From Natronorubrum tibetense GA33 (GTDB lineage: Archaea > Halobacteriota > Halobacteria > Halobacteriales > Natrialbaceae), in assembly GCF_000383975.1 (NCBI RefSeq), contig NZ_KB913017.1:62001-126000 (forward strand): DNA of 64,000 bases, written 5' to 3'. A program made the translations under genes and the position numbers. The first letter of the stretch is position 1; the number at the start of each line of letters is the position of its first letter. The notes beneath the pieces were generated by a model. It made no database searches, was not told the DNA's origin, and saw nothing but the letters and a program-made list of their open reading frames with translations. This document shows, piece after piece, positions 34,847 to 42,340 of the stretch.

Positions 34847-36429
34847 CGGGCGCGCCGCTCGAGTGGCCCACCCGTGACCTGCTGTCCCACCGCGCCTCGA
34901 CGACGCCGGACGCGACAGCCGTGATCGACGCCGACGGGGGCGAGTCGTGGACGTTCGGCGAGTTCGATCGGCGGGTCGATATCGTCGCGAAACGACTCGA
35001 GACGGTTCTCACCGATCCCGAGAGTGTTGCAGCCGATACCGAGCGACGACTCGGCGTCCTGATGGAGACCCGAGTCGCGTTCGCCGAGGTCTACCTCGCC
35101 GCGATGCGACGCGGGATTACGGTCGTACCGCTGAACGTTCGCGAGACGGTCCCCGAGCTCGAGTCGAAGGCTCGTCGAACCGATCTCGACGCGATCATCT
35201 GCGAGTCGGGGACGGAGGATCTCGCACTCGAGGTCGCGAACTGCCCGATCGTCTCCGTCGACGAACCCGGACCCGAACGCGACGGCGTTACCTCGCTCTC
35301 ATCGCACCAGTCGACGGACGATACGAACCCGGATCCGGTCCCGCTCGAACGCGACCGAACGCACCTGCTCATGTTTACGTCGGGTACCTCGGGCACCCCG
35401 AAGGGCGTTCGGCTGACGGTCGGCAACCTCGTCGCGAGCGCGACCGCGTCAGCGTTCCGCCTCGGCGTCACGCCGGACGATCGGTGGCTCTGCTGTCTGC
35501 CGATGTATCATATGGGCGGGCTGGCCCCGGTCGTCCGCTCGATGCTGTACGGCACGCCCGTCGTGATCCAGCGGGAGTTCGATCCCGAGAAAACCGCTCG
35601 CGTAATAAGGAAGTACGATATTTCGGGCGTTTCGCTCGTCCCCACGATGTGCAAACGGCTGCTCGATGCGGGGTGGAATCCGCCCGACTCGTTGCGATTC
35701 GTTCTACTCGGCGGCGCGCCGGCCACGAACGAGTTCCTCGAGCGCTGTCGGGCGGCCGACGTGCCGGTCTACCCCACCTACGGGATGACCGAGACGGCCT
35801 CCCAGATCGCGACGGCGACTCCAGGGGAGACAGCGACTCACGAGGGGACGGTCGGCCAGCCGCTCGTCTGTACGGATGTGACGGTCGTCGACGAGAACGG
35901 GGAGCGGGTTCCGGCCGGCGAGACCGGCGAACTGGTCGTCTCCGGGCCGACGGTGACGCCGGGATACCTTTCGGACGAGCAGACGGAAGCGGCGTTCGGC
36001 GAGTACGGACTACACACCGGCGATATCGGGTACAAAGACGCGAACGGACGGCTGTGGGTACTCAATCGGCGCAGCGACCGCATCGTCACCGGCGGCGAGA
36101 ACGTCGATCCCGGCGCGGTGCTCGAGGCGCTGCGGTCGTCTCCGCAGGTCGAGGACGCCGCCGTCGTCGGCCTCGAGGACCCTGAGTGGGGCGAGCGCGT
36201 CGCGGCGCTCGTCGTGCCCGCAGACGGCGGCCGTGAGTCAGCCGGCCCGGGGACGATCGACCTCGAGTCGCTGCTCGCCCACTCCGAGACGCGCCTCGCC
36301 CGGTTCAAACGACCGAAGACGATCGCCGTCGCCGACTCGCTCCCGCGGACGGCGTCAGGAACCGTCGATCGCGACGCGGTTCGAGCGCAGTTGCTCGAGT
36401 CGGGGACGGACGTTTCAGACCTCTCCTGA
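34843..36429 (+). CDS. menE: MenE, o-succinylbenzoate-CoA ligase
   Basis: A 528-residue acyl-adenylate-forming ligase activating o-succinylbenzoate with CoA. The phosphate-binding motif is FTSGTSGTPKGVRLT; other conserved parts are YPTYGMTETASQIA, GLHTGDIGYKD and DRIVTGGENVDPGAV, with a late catalytic lysine region FKRPKTIAVADSLPRTASG. It begins at a GTG at 34843 overlapping the menC stop, and ends 60 bases before the next gene. It completes the men operon in the usual haloarchaeal order menA-menC-menE. Confidence 0.94.
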   Translation: MTGAPLEWPTRDLLSHRASTTPDATAVIDADGGESWTFGEFDRRVDIVAKRLETVLTDPESVAADTERRLGVLMETRVAFAEVYLAAMRRGITVVPLNVRETVPELESKARRTDLDAIICESGTEDLALEVANCPIVSVDEPGPERDGVTSLSSHQSTDDTNPDPVPLERDRTHLLMFTSGTSGTPKGVRLTVGNLVASATASAFRLGVTPDDRWLCCLPMYHMGGLAPVVRSMLYGTPVVIQREFDPEKTARVIRKYDISGVSLVPTMCKRLLDAGWNPPDSLRFVLLGGAPATNEFLERCRAADVPVYPTYGMTETASQIATATPGETATHEGTVGQPLVCTDVTVVDENGERVPAGETGELVVSGPTVTPGYLSDEQTEAAFGEYGLHTGDIGYKDANGRLWVLNRRSDRIVTGGENVDPGAVLEALRSSPQVEDAAVVGLEDPEWGERVAALVVPADGGRESAGPGTIDLESLLAHSETRLARFKRPKTIAVADSLPRTASGTVDRDAVRAQLLESGTDVSDLS

Positions 36430-36493
36430 GCGGGTGTCGGCGACTGTAGCCGCCGGAACCGAAGTTAAGACGCTCGCGTTGCAACTAGTGATC

Positions 36494-37291
36494 GTGTGTA
36501 CACTCACCCTCGCCTGGCAGGTCTTCGACGACGCGCCGGTCGCGGTCGCCGCAAACAGGGACGAAGCACTCGATCGAGAGGCTCTTCCTCCCGATATCTA
36601 CCGCGAGGAGCCGTCGATCGTCGCCCCGCGGGACGCCGAAGCCGGGGGCACCTGGATCGGCTACAACGAACACGGGGTCTTCGTCGGGATTACGAACCGG
36701 TGGACCGACGCTGAGCTCGCCGCCGAGCGATCGCGCGGGCTCCTCGTCGCCGACGTTCTCGAGGCCGAAACCGCGGCGGACGCGGAGTCGATCGTCGAGG
36801 ACGCCGTTCGAACCGACGAATACGACGGATTCTACCTCGTGCTCGCCGACGCCTCGACCGCTTGCTGTTACCGGTGGGACGGAACGCTTTCGTACACGTC
36901 GTTCGACCCCGGCGTCCACGTCGTGGTCAACGTCGCCGTGGATGACACGGTCGATATTCCGTCGGTCCGTCCCGACGTGGCCCGCGAGCAGGCCGCCAAT
37001 GCCCGCGCGGTTCGCGAGGCGCTGTCCGATCCGGATGACGGGTCGGTCGCGGACTGGCTCGAGCGCGCCGGGGACGTGCTCGGCGATCACGAGTACGGCG
37101 TCTGCGTCCACGAGAACGGATACGGGACGCGATCCTCGTCGCTGATCGCACTCGGAAACGGTCCGACGCGGCACGCGTTCGCGTCGGGGCCGCCCTGTCG
37201 AATACCGTTCGAACCGGTCGTCCTCGAGGCCCCCGGCAGCGCGGAGACGGTCGGAATCAGCGGCGAGTGCGACGCCGAAGGGCACATTTAA
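36494..37291 (+). CDS. NRDE/TANGO2-family protein
   Basis: A 265-residue protein starting at the GTG at 36494, followed directly by Cys2 (CTLTLAWQ), as is typical of the NRDE family, where the cysteine may act as an Ntn-type nucleophile. The family-naming motif is in AANRDEALDR. Others are GGTWIGYNEHGVFVGITNR and RSRGLLVADVL. Human TANGO2 is linked to lipid or acyl-CoA metabolism, and worm relatives act in heme transport, so a lipid or cofactor role is possible here. It is 64 bases after menE and may be read through from that operon. Confidence 0.88.
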   Translation: MCTLTLAWQVFDDAPVAVAANRDEALDREALPPDIYREEPSIVAPRDAEAGGTWIGYNEHGVFVGITNRWTDAELAAERSRGLLVADVLEAETAADAESIVEDAVRTDEYDGFYLVLADASTACCYRWDGTLSYTSFDPGVHVVVNVAVDDTVDIPSVRPDVAREQAANARAVREALSDPDDGSVADWLERAGDVLGDHEYGVCVHENGYGTRSSSLIALGNGPTRHAFASGPPCRIPFEPVVLEAPGSAETVGISGECDAEGHI

Positions 37292-37293
37292 GC
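37288..37293 (+). promoter_or_regulatory. TATA-like box at the end of the NRDE gene
   Basis: TTTAAG at 37288-37293 overlaps the stop codon of the NRDE gene and stands 24-29 bases before an ATG at 37317. This is leaderless spacing for that ATG and not for the regulator GTG further on, which is why it draws attention to the mini-ORF. Confidence 0.45.
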
Positions 37294-37316
37294 GCCTCGC
37301 TCTATCTCATACGTAC

Positions 37317-37367
37317 ATGGACGCACTTCAGTCCCGAGCGACGAGCACGGAGCGGTGGTCACCGTGA
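37317..37367 (+). CDS. possible 16-residue leader mini-ORF coupled to the HTH gene
   Basis: An ATG at 37317 opens a 16-codon frame (MDALQSRATSTERWSP) whose TGA stop at 37365-37367 overlaps the GTG at 37364 as GTGA. It lies at leaderless distance from a TATA-like box. Such overlap allows translational coupling, so this may be a leader peptide of the downstream regulator. It could also be chance, because the frame is short and of ordinary composition. Confidence 0.3.
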   Translation: MDALQSRATSTERWSP

Positions 37368-37714
37368 GCGTGTCTGCAATCGAAGCCGAGCTCTCCGAGG
37401 ACGAGCGCGCCGGTCTCGAACTCGTCCGCCAAACGGGCGGGATCCACCAGAGCGACTTCTGGAAGGAGCTGGACGTCTCCTCACGGAAGGGAAGCCGGAT
37501 CGTCGAGTCGCTCGTCGAGAAGGAACTGGTCGACCGAGAGGAGACGGTCTACGCCGGACACAACACCTACTACATCTCGCCGACGGCTCGAGACCTCGAT
37601 TTCACGCTGCTGATGGCCGGCGACATGTTATCGCCGTTTATCGGCGAGGAAGAGGTCGATCCCAACAGCGACGCCTTCTCGCAGTGGATCATGAACCTCG
37701 CGTACGAAGAGTAG
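37364..37714 (+). CDS. winged-helix (MarR-like) transcriptional regulator
   Basis: A 116-residue protein from the GTG at 37364 (read MSVSAIEAELSEDER); a GTG three codons earlier is an alternative. The DNA-binding part is AGLELVRQTGGIHQSDFWKELDVSSRKGSRIVESLVEKELVDREE, a clear winged helix-turn-helix, followed by the wing HNTYYISPTA. The C-terminal segment (LLMAGDMLSPFIGEEEVDPNSDAF) is acidic and probably mediates dimerisation. The gene is strongly conserved in style among haloarchaea, but its target is unknown. It has a T-rich terminator directly after its stop. Confidence 0.82.
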   Translation: MSVSAIEAELSEDERAGLELVRQTGGIHQSDFWKELDVSSRKGSRIVESLVEKELVDREETVYAGHNTYYISPTARDLDFTLLMAGDMLSPFIGEEEVDPNSDAFSQWIMNLAYEE

Positions 37715-37715
37715 T

Positions 37716-37742
37716 TCGGCAGTCGGTTTTTCGGCCGTCGTT
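37716..37742 (+). terminator. terminator after the winged-helix gene
   Basis: Just after the stop the plus strand reads CGGCAGTCGGTTTTTCGGCCG. A five-base T-run between GC-rich inverted pieces is a plausible archaeal terminator. Confidence 0.5.
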
Positions 37743-37982
37743 CGGTTAGCGAATCACCCCGTTTCTCGAGTGCCCCTCCCACGAGAGTTGTCGGTGAATC
37801 GGACGGCTGCAATTTTTATTTCCCCGAAAAAGCTACACGCTCGAGAGACGGACAGAACAACAGAGTGTTTGTCAGATAGCACTGAGATTCATCGAGTCGT
37901 GCTGAATACAAAGCGCGACTGTTGCACGATATCTGGCTCTATTTGCGAAGGTAGTAATCGTTCAGTACGGGCGGGTGAATTA

Positions 37983-38477
37983 TCAATTGGCTTTTGATCG
38001 TCTCGAATACCAAACGATAGTTCCAATGATGTACCCAACCGTTCCAATGAAGATTGCAAACAGGAAGCCAGATTTAACGCCGCGTTCGATCCCACCGATT
38101 AATTCCGCATGTGCAGAACTATACGCGTATCCCAACACTCGAGGGTACGAATACCGAGAGGCTGTTCCCCAGTCACCGGTGTGATAGCCTACAAGCGGGG
38201 GGAAAACGTACCACCAGAGGGAGAAAAGCCACAGCGCACCGATAGTCGGTACGAGACCCGCCCTCACTACTCCTGCTGCAATAGCGATTCCGACCGCCAC
38301 TCCGATCCAGCCAAGAGAAAAGCCAATATCCAGCATTTCTACGACAAACCCACCAGAGAAGAGCAGCAAGAGAGCGATCACTGCCAGCAGGAGAATACCT
38401 CCTCTCCGACTCTCCCCGACAACATGCGGCCAGAAGCGGTTGAAATCACTCACGATACTAATAATTGTAGTTGTCAC
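37983..38477 (-). CDS. multi-span membrane protein in an AT-richer island
   Basis: A 164-residue protein with about four hydrophobic helices: GILLLAVIALLLLFSGGFVV, LGWIGVAVGIAIAAGVVRAG, TIGALWLFSLWWYVF and FLFAIFIGTVGYIIGTIVWY. It is poor in acidic residues, and its DNA uses more A/T at third positions than its neighbours, suggesting recent acquisition or low expression. I do not recognise the family. It is flanked on both sides by AT-rich non-coding DNA. Confidence 0.65.
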   Translation of the reverse strand: MTTTIISIVSDFNRFWPHVVGESRRGGILLLAVIALLLLFSGGFVVEMLDIGFSLGWIGVAVGIAIAAGVVRAGLVPTIGALWLFSLWWYVFPPLVGYHTGDWGTASRYSYPRVLGYAYSSAHAELIGGIERGVKSGFLFAIFIGTVGYIIGTIVWYSRRSKAN

Positions 38478-38648
38478 TATTGGTCTTTTTGCAGACGGTG
38501 GTCACCTCCATCCTCACCTGCTCGCCTGATTCAATAGATTTCACGTAATTAACGAGACTACTTGCGATCACTGTGGGAACTCCTTCGCCTGTATTGAGCG
38601 GAACGAAATCGCTCCCAGTTAATTTCAACAGAACCGGAAAACAGCCCG

Positions 38649-39060
38649 CTAGTCGTACGGATCGAATCGCTCGATGAGCACGAACGGATCCCGTTCGCGG
38701 TTATAGTAGGAGACGTCGCCGTCGATCGACTCGATGAGGCGTCTGTGGACCTCGCGTGCGGCTCGCCCCTCGTCGGGTTCCAAGTGGTGACGACCGCGCA
38801 TATCGGACCAGAAGCCGGCGTCGAGCCAGAGCAACGTCTCGTCGTTCGACTGATAGACGACCTCTCCCTTCTCCGTCAGGCCCTCGAGCGCGAACTGGCG
38901 GCCCGAGAGCTGGGTCCGTGCGAGCACGGCGAAGTTGGCGACGGGAGACGGGCGCGTGGAGCGCAACGTCGTCGACGGATTCGCCGAAATATTCCTCGAC
39001 GAGATCACATGCTCGAGAGAACTCGTCGAATTCGACCTCGTGTTCTTGAGTAATCTTCAT
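38649..39060 (-). pseudogene. frameshifted gene, small haloarchaeal protein
   Basis: Two overlapping minus-strand frames together make one plausible protein. The first starts at the ATG at 39060 (MKITQEHEVEFDEFSRAC) and keeps acidic haloarchaeal character up to ESVDDVALHAPVS. It then turns into Arg-rich nonsense. The next frame continues sensibly as VANFAVLARTQLSGRQFALEG and ends FVLIERFDPYD at 38649. The switch is near 38945-38955, in a CCCGTCTCCCGTCGCC context on the minus strand, and needs one base removed or two added. It may be a real inactivating mutation or a sequencing error in a short repeat. The intact product would be about 136 residues; family unknown. Confidence 0.7.
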
Positions 39061-39097
39061 TGGACGATCACCGAGCGACCGGTTCGGTATGGGTACC

Positions 39098-39147
39098 GTT
39101 AGCAAAAATGCTATAAAATCTATCTTTCACTTCAGCGGCTGAGCCGC
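39098..39147 (-). terminator. hairpin plus T-runs after gatA
   Basis: Just downstream of the gatA stop there is a stem GCGGC/GCCGC (39135-39139 and 39143-39147) with a TGA loop. On the minus strand it is followed by T-runs near 39110 and 39100. This fits a terminator of the gatC-gatA transcript. Confidence 0.5.
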
Positions 39148-39154
39148 GCTCGAG

Positions 39155-40429
39155 TCAGGCCAGCGCGCTCGCGGCCCGGATCAGGCGCTCCTCGCCGAAG
39201 GCCGGACCGACGAGTTGTAGCCCGACGGGGAGGCCGTCGGTCTCGCCGGCCGGCACCGAAATCGCGGGTAAGTCGGCGAGATTCACGGGGACTGTGTTCG
39301 CGTCGGCCAGATACATCTGGAGCGGATCGTCGAGGCTCTCGCCCAACTCGAACGGCGGGACCGGCATCGTCGGCGACGCGAGGACGTCGGCTTCCGAAAG
39401 CGCCTCGTCGAAGTCCTGTTTGACCCAGGCCCGTGCGTCCTGGGCCTTTTTGTAGTACTTGTCGTGGTAGCCCGCCGAGAGGGCGTACGTCCCGAGCAGG
39501 ATGCGGCGTTTGACCTCGTCACCGAAGCCCTCTTTGCGGGTCTGGGCGAAGCGCTCGTTCCAGTTGCCCTCGGCGTCGCTCGAGTGCCCGTAGCGAACGC
39601 CGTCGAACCGCGCGAGGTTCGAGGAGGCTTCGGACATCGCGATGACGTAATAGGCCTCGACGGCGTGTTCGACCGAGGGCAGCGAGACCTCGTGGTACTC
39701 CGCGCCGCGGTCCTCCAGGTCAGCAATGGCGTCCCAGAACGTCTCGACGACGCCGTCGTCGGCCCCGTCGAGCAGTTCCGTCGGAACACCGATGGAGAGC
39801 CCGTCGACATCGCCGGTGGCGGCGTCGGCGTAGCTCACCTCGTCCTCGAGCGGCGTCTCGCGAGTCGTCGCATCGCGTTCGTCGTGTCCCGCGATCACGT
39901 CGAGCAGCGCTGCGGCGTCCTCGACGGTTTCGCCAAAGGGACCGATCTGCTCGAGACTGTTGCCGTAGGCGACCAGTCCGTATCGCGAGACCAGTCCGTA
40001 GGTGGGTTTGATTCCGACGACGCCGCAGAACGCGGCGGGGCAACGAATCGAGCCGCCCGTGTCGGAGCCGAGCGCGACGTCGGCTTCGCCCGCGGCGACG
40101 GCGGCGGCCGAGCCACCGGAGGAACCGCCGGGGACGTGGCCGGGTGCGGCGGGGTTTTCCGTCGAGCCGAAGTGGGAGGTCTCGGTCGTCGACCCCATTC
40201 CGAACTCGTCCATGTTCGCCTTGCCGACGATGGTCGCGCCCGCCTCTTTCAGGCGACTCACGACCGTCGCGTCGTACGGCGGGACGTACGCTCCGAGCAT
40301 CTTCGATCCGCAGGTCGTCCGGACGCCTTCGGTCGAGATGTTGTCCTTGATGGCGACCGTCGTCCCGGCGAGCGGACCGTCGTCGTCGCCGTCGATCGTC
40401 TCCTCGGTGATGAAGATATCGCCGCTCAT
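39155..40429 (-). CDS. gatA: Glu-tRNA(Gln)/Asp-tRNA(Asn) amidotransferase subunit A
   Basis: A 424-residue amidase-signature enzyme. The catalytic Ser-cisSer-Lys triad is visible: Lys28 in TVAIKDNIS, Ser103 in PGGSSGGSAAA and Ser127 in GSDTGGSIRCP. It hydrolyses glutamine and channels ammonia to GatB for transamidation of misacylated tRNA. It follows gatC after a two-base gap, so both are one operon. gatB is not in the window. Haloarchaea also hold GatDE for Gln-tRNA, so this GatCAB may mainly serve Asn-tRNA. Confidence 0.95.
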   Translation of the reverse strand: MSGDIFITEETIDGDDDGPLAGTTVAIKDNISTEGVRTTCGSKMLGAYVPPYDATVVSRLKEAGATIVGKANMDEFGMGSTTETSHFGSTENPAAPGHVPGGSSGGSAAAVAAGEADVALGSDTGGSIRCPAAFCGVVGIKPTYGLVSRYGLVAYGNSLEQIGPFGETVEDAAALLDVIAGHDERDATTRETPLEDEVSYADAATGDVDGLSIGVPTELLDGADDGVVETFWDAIADLEDRGAEYHEVSLPSVEHAVEAYYVIAMSEASSNLARFDGVRYGHSSDAEGNWNERFAQTRKEGFGDEVKRRILLGTYALSAGYHDKYYKKAQDARAWVKQDFDEALSEADVLASPTMPVPPFELGESLDDPLQMYLADANTVPVNLADLPAISVPAGETDGLPVGLQLVGPAFGEERLIRAASALA

Positions 40430-40431
40430 GA

Positions 40432-40707
40432 TCAGGAAACGTTCGGCCCCTTGAAGTAGCCGTCCTCGGTCTCAGATGCGTTCTCGAGTGCCGCCTCGCG
40501 GTCGAGGGAGTCGCGCTCCTCGTCCGGGCGCATCACGTTCGTCAGGTCGGCCTCGCGGTCGACCTCGGGCACCTCGTCCAGCGTCTCGAAGTACTCGAGA
40601 ATGTCCGCGAACTGTCGCGTGAACTGGTCGACCTCGTCGTCTTCGAGGTCGACGCGAGCCAACTCCGCGACGTGGCGGACCTCCTCGGCACTGACGGCGT
40701 CGCTCAT
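40432..40707 (-). CDS. gatC: Glu-tRNA(Gln)/Asp-tRNA(Asn) amidotransferase subunit C
   Basis: A 91-residue protein beginning MSDAVSAEEVRHVAELARVDL, the GatC signature, followed by QFTRQFADILEYFETLDEV and the C-terminal LRPD-like NVMRPDEER. GatC is the belt-like stabiliser that wraps GatA and GatB. The ATG at 40707 is favoured over a longer frame whose upstream part is not acidic. It is first in the gatC-gatA operon and divergent from tfb. Confidence 0.93.
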   Translation of the reverse strand: MSDAVSAEEVRHVAELARVDLEDDEVDQFTRQFADILEYFETLDEVPEVDREADLTNVMRPDEERDSLDREAALENASETEDGYFKGPNVS

Positions 40708-40895
40708 GGGTGCACGCACTGGCCAACGGGGAGTAAGGGTTTCGATACGCACACCGTCGGGCCTCCGTATTCCGAACCCACCCGTAGGCTCCCAATACCG
40801 GGCACACACGCCGTCGACCCGCTGTCGGAAACGACAGACACGTACAGCAGTCTCACAGGATACTCTAGCATTCATCTCACGACACTATCGAAGAA

Positions 40896-40901
40896 TTTAA
40901 G
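40896..40901 (+). promoter_or_regulatory. TATA-like box upstream of tfb
   Basis: TTTAAG at 40896-40901 lies about 75 bases before the tfb start at 40973, which would give a 5' leader of roughly 45-50 bases. Confidence 0.4.
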
Positions 40902-40972
40902 CGTCGGCGGTTCGTCCGTATACGTCACGATAGCACGTTTTCCAGCGAGCGTTGTGATAGTTTCCCAACACA

Positions 40973-41950
40973 ATGTCAGATACCACCATCCAAACACGGA
41001 GCGGTGAGCGACGTCAGCAGGAGTCCGAAAAGTCACCAGAACGGTCGAGCGAGCGAGAGGAGTGTCCCGAATGCGGTGGACGCCTCATTTCCGACACGGA
41101 GCACGCGGAGACGGTCTGCGACGATTGCGGTCTCGTCGTCGAGGAAGGCGAGATCGACCGCGGCCCCGAGTGGCGCGCGTTCGACGCCGGCGAGAAGGAC
41201 GAAAAGTCTCGCGTCGGCGCACCCACGACGAACATGATGCACGATCAGGGGCTGTCGACCAACATCGGCTGGCAGGATAAAGACGCCTACGGCCGGTCGC
41301 TCTCGAGTCGCCAGCGCCAGAAGATGCAGCGGCTTCGCACCTGGAACGAGCGCTTCCGTACTCGCGACTCGAAAGAGCGCAACCTCAAGCAGGCGCTGGG
41401 CGAGATCGACCGCATGGCTAGCGCCCTCGGCCTTCCCGAGAGCGTTCGCGAGACCGCCAGCGTGATTTACCGTCGCGCCCTCGAGGAAGATCTCCTCCCG
41501 GGCCGTTCGATCGAGGGCGTCGCGACGGCGTCGCTGTACGCGTCCGCACGGCAGGCGGGAACCCCTCGATCACTCGACGAGATTTCGGCCGTCAGCCGCG
41601 TCGAGAAAGACGAGGTGGCACGCACTTACCGCTACGTCGTTCGGGAACTCGGTCTCGAGGTCAAGCCCGCTGATCCCGAACAGTACGTGCCGCGCTTTGC
41701 GAGCGACCTCGACCTCTCGGACGAGACTGAACGGCGCGCCCGAAGTCTCCTCTCGACCGCGAAAGAAAAGGGGATCCACAGCGGCAAGTCGCCGGTCGGC
41801 CTCGCGGCCGCCGCCGTCTACGCCGCCGCACTGCTCACCAACGAGAAAGTCACACAGAACGACGTCAGCGAGGTCGCGAACATCTCCGAGGTCACGATCC
41901 GCAATCGGTACCACGAGTTACTCGAGGCCGAAGAGGGCGCACCGGCCTGA
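40973..41950 (+). CDS. tfb: transcription initiation factor TFB
   Basis: A 325-residue archaeal TFIIB homologue. The N-terminal zinc ribbon has Cys31, Cys34, Cys49 and Cys52 (CPEC, CDDC). The B-reader/linker follows (VGAPTTNMMHDQGLSTNIGW), then two cyclin folds, about residues 130-220 and 225-320, containing ASLYASARQAGTPRSLDEIS and AAAVYAAALLTNEKVTQNDV. It recruits RNA polymerase to TBP-bound promoters and contacts the BRE. Haloarchaea carry several TFB paralogues, so which one this is cannot be told by eye. Its Arg/Glu-rich first 30 residues are a paralogue-specific extension. Confidence 0.95.
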   Translation: MSDTTIQTRSGERRQQESEKSPERSSEREECPECGGRLISDTEHAETVCDDCGLVVEEGEIDRGPEWRAFDAGEKDEKSRVGAPTTNMMHDQGLSTNIGWQDKDAYGRSLSSRQRQKMQRLRTWNERFRTRDSKERNLKQALGEIDRMASALGLPESVRETASVIYRRALEEDLLPGRSIEGVATASLYASARQAGTPRSLDEISAVSRVEKDEVARTYRYVVRELGLEVKPADPEQYVPRFASDLDLSDETERRARSLLSTAKEKGIHSGKSPVGLAAAAVYAAALLTNEKVTQNDVSEVANISEVTIRNRYHELLEAEEGAPA

Positions 41951-42091
41951 TCGAGACGCGCTGCAGCCGCGTTCCCGACGCCGATTTCGGCCCCGTCAAC
42001 GGCAGATTGACGCCAGTTATTTCTCCACTAACCGTTTCGAATCGATTATAGTCTCCTCATAGTGAATATCCCGCATCGATACGAGTCGGGT

Positions 42092-42217
42092 ATGAACTGC
42101 GACAACTGTTCGTCGGAGGAGGTCGCCTATACGCTGACGACTCACGTTTCGGATAGCCCCGGCGAACGGATCGATCTACACTTCTGTTCGAACGAGTGTC
42201 TGCGCGTCTGGACTTGA
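42092..42217 (+). CDS. 41-residue zinc-finger microprotein next to the insertion sequence
   Basis: A short gene encodes MNCDNCSSEEVAYTLTTHVS and ends FCSNECLRVWT. Two Cys pairs (CDNC and CSNEC) give a treble-clef/TRASH-like zinc site typical of haloarchaeal microproteins. Its TGA stop at 42215-42217 is at the exact right edge of the TnpB element, so the original C-terminus may have been altered by the insertion. The FC..EC...W end does match the usual end of such proteins. Function unknown. Confidence 0.72.
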   Translation: MNCDNCSSEEVAYTLTTHVSDSPGERIDLHFCSNECLRVWT

Positions 42218-42340
42218 CATCCTCCCCGCCCTGAAGGGGCATGACGAGACGCAAAGCGTCTCGTTGCACCCGAAAACGCGAAGCGTTTTCGAGGACGAGG
42301 ATTCCCACGGCACCGCGCCGCTGGGTTGGGATATTGTGGT
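42218..42340 (-). ncRNA. likely omegaRNA (reRNA) region of the TnpB element, right end
   Basis: Between the TnpB stop and the right edge lie two perfect hairpins: CGAGACGC/GCGTCTCG (42245-42252, 42256-42263, loop AAA) and CGAAAACGC/GCGTTTTCG (42271-42279, 42283-42291, loop GAA). A third stem is formed by the terminal CCTCCCCGCCCTGAAGGGG palindrome. TnpB families produce a guide RNA from this end of the element, whose guide is the flanking DNA beyond the edge. Here that would be the 3' end of the zinc-finger microprotein gene, antisense. RNA production is inferred. Confidence 0.55.
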
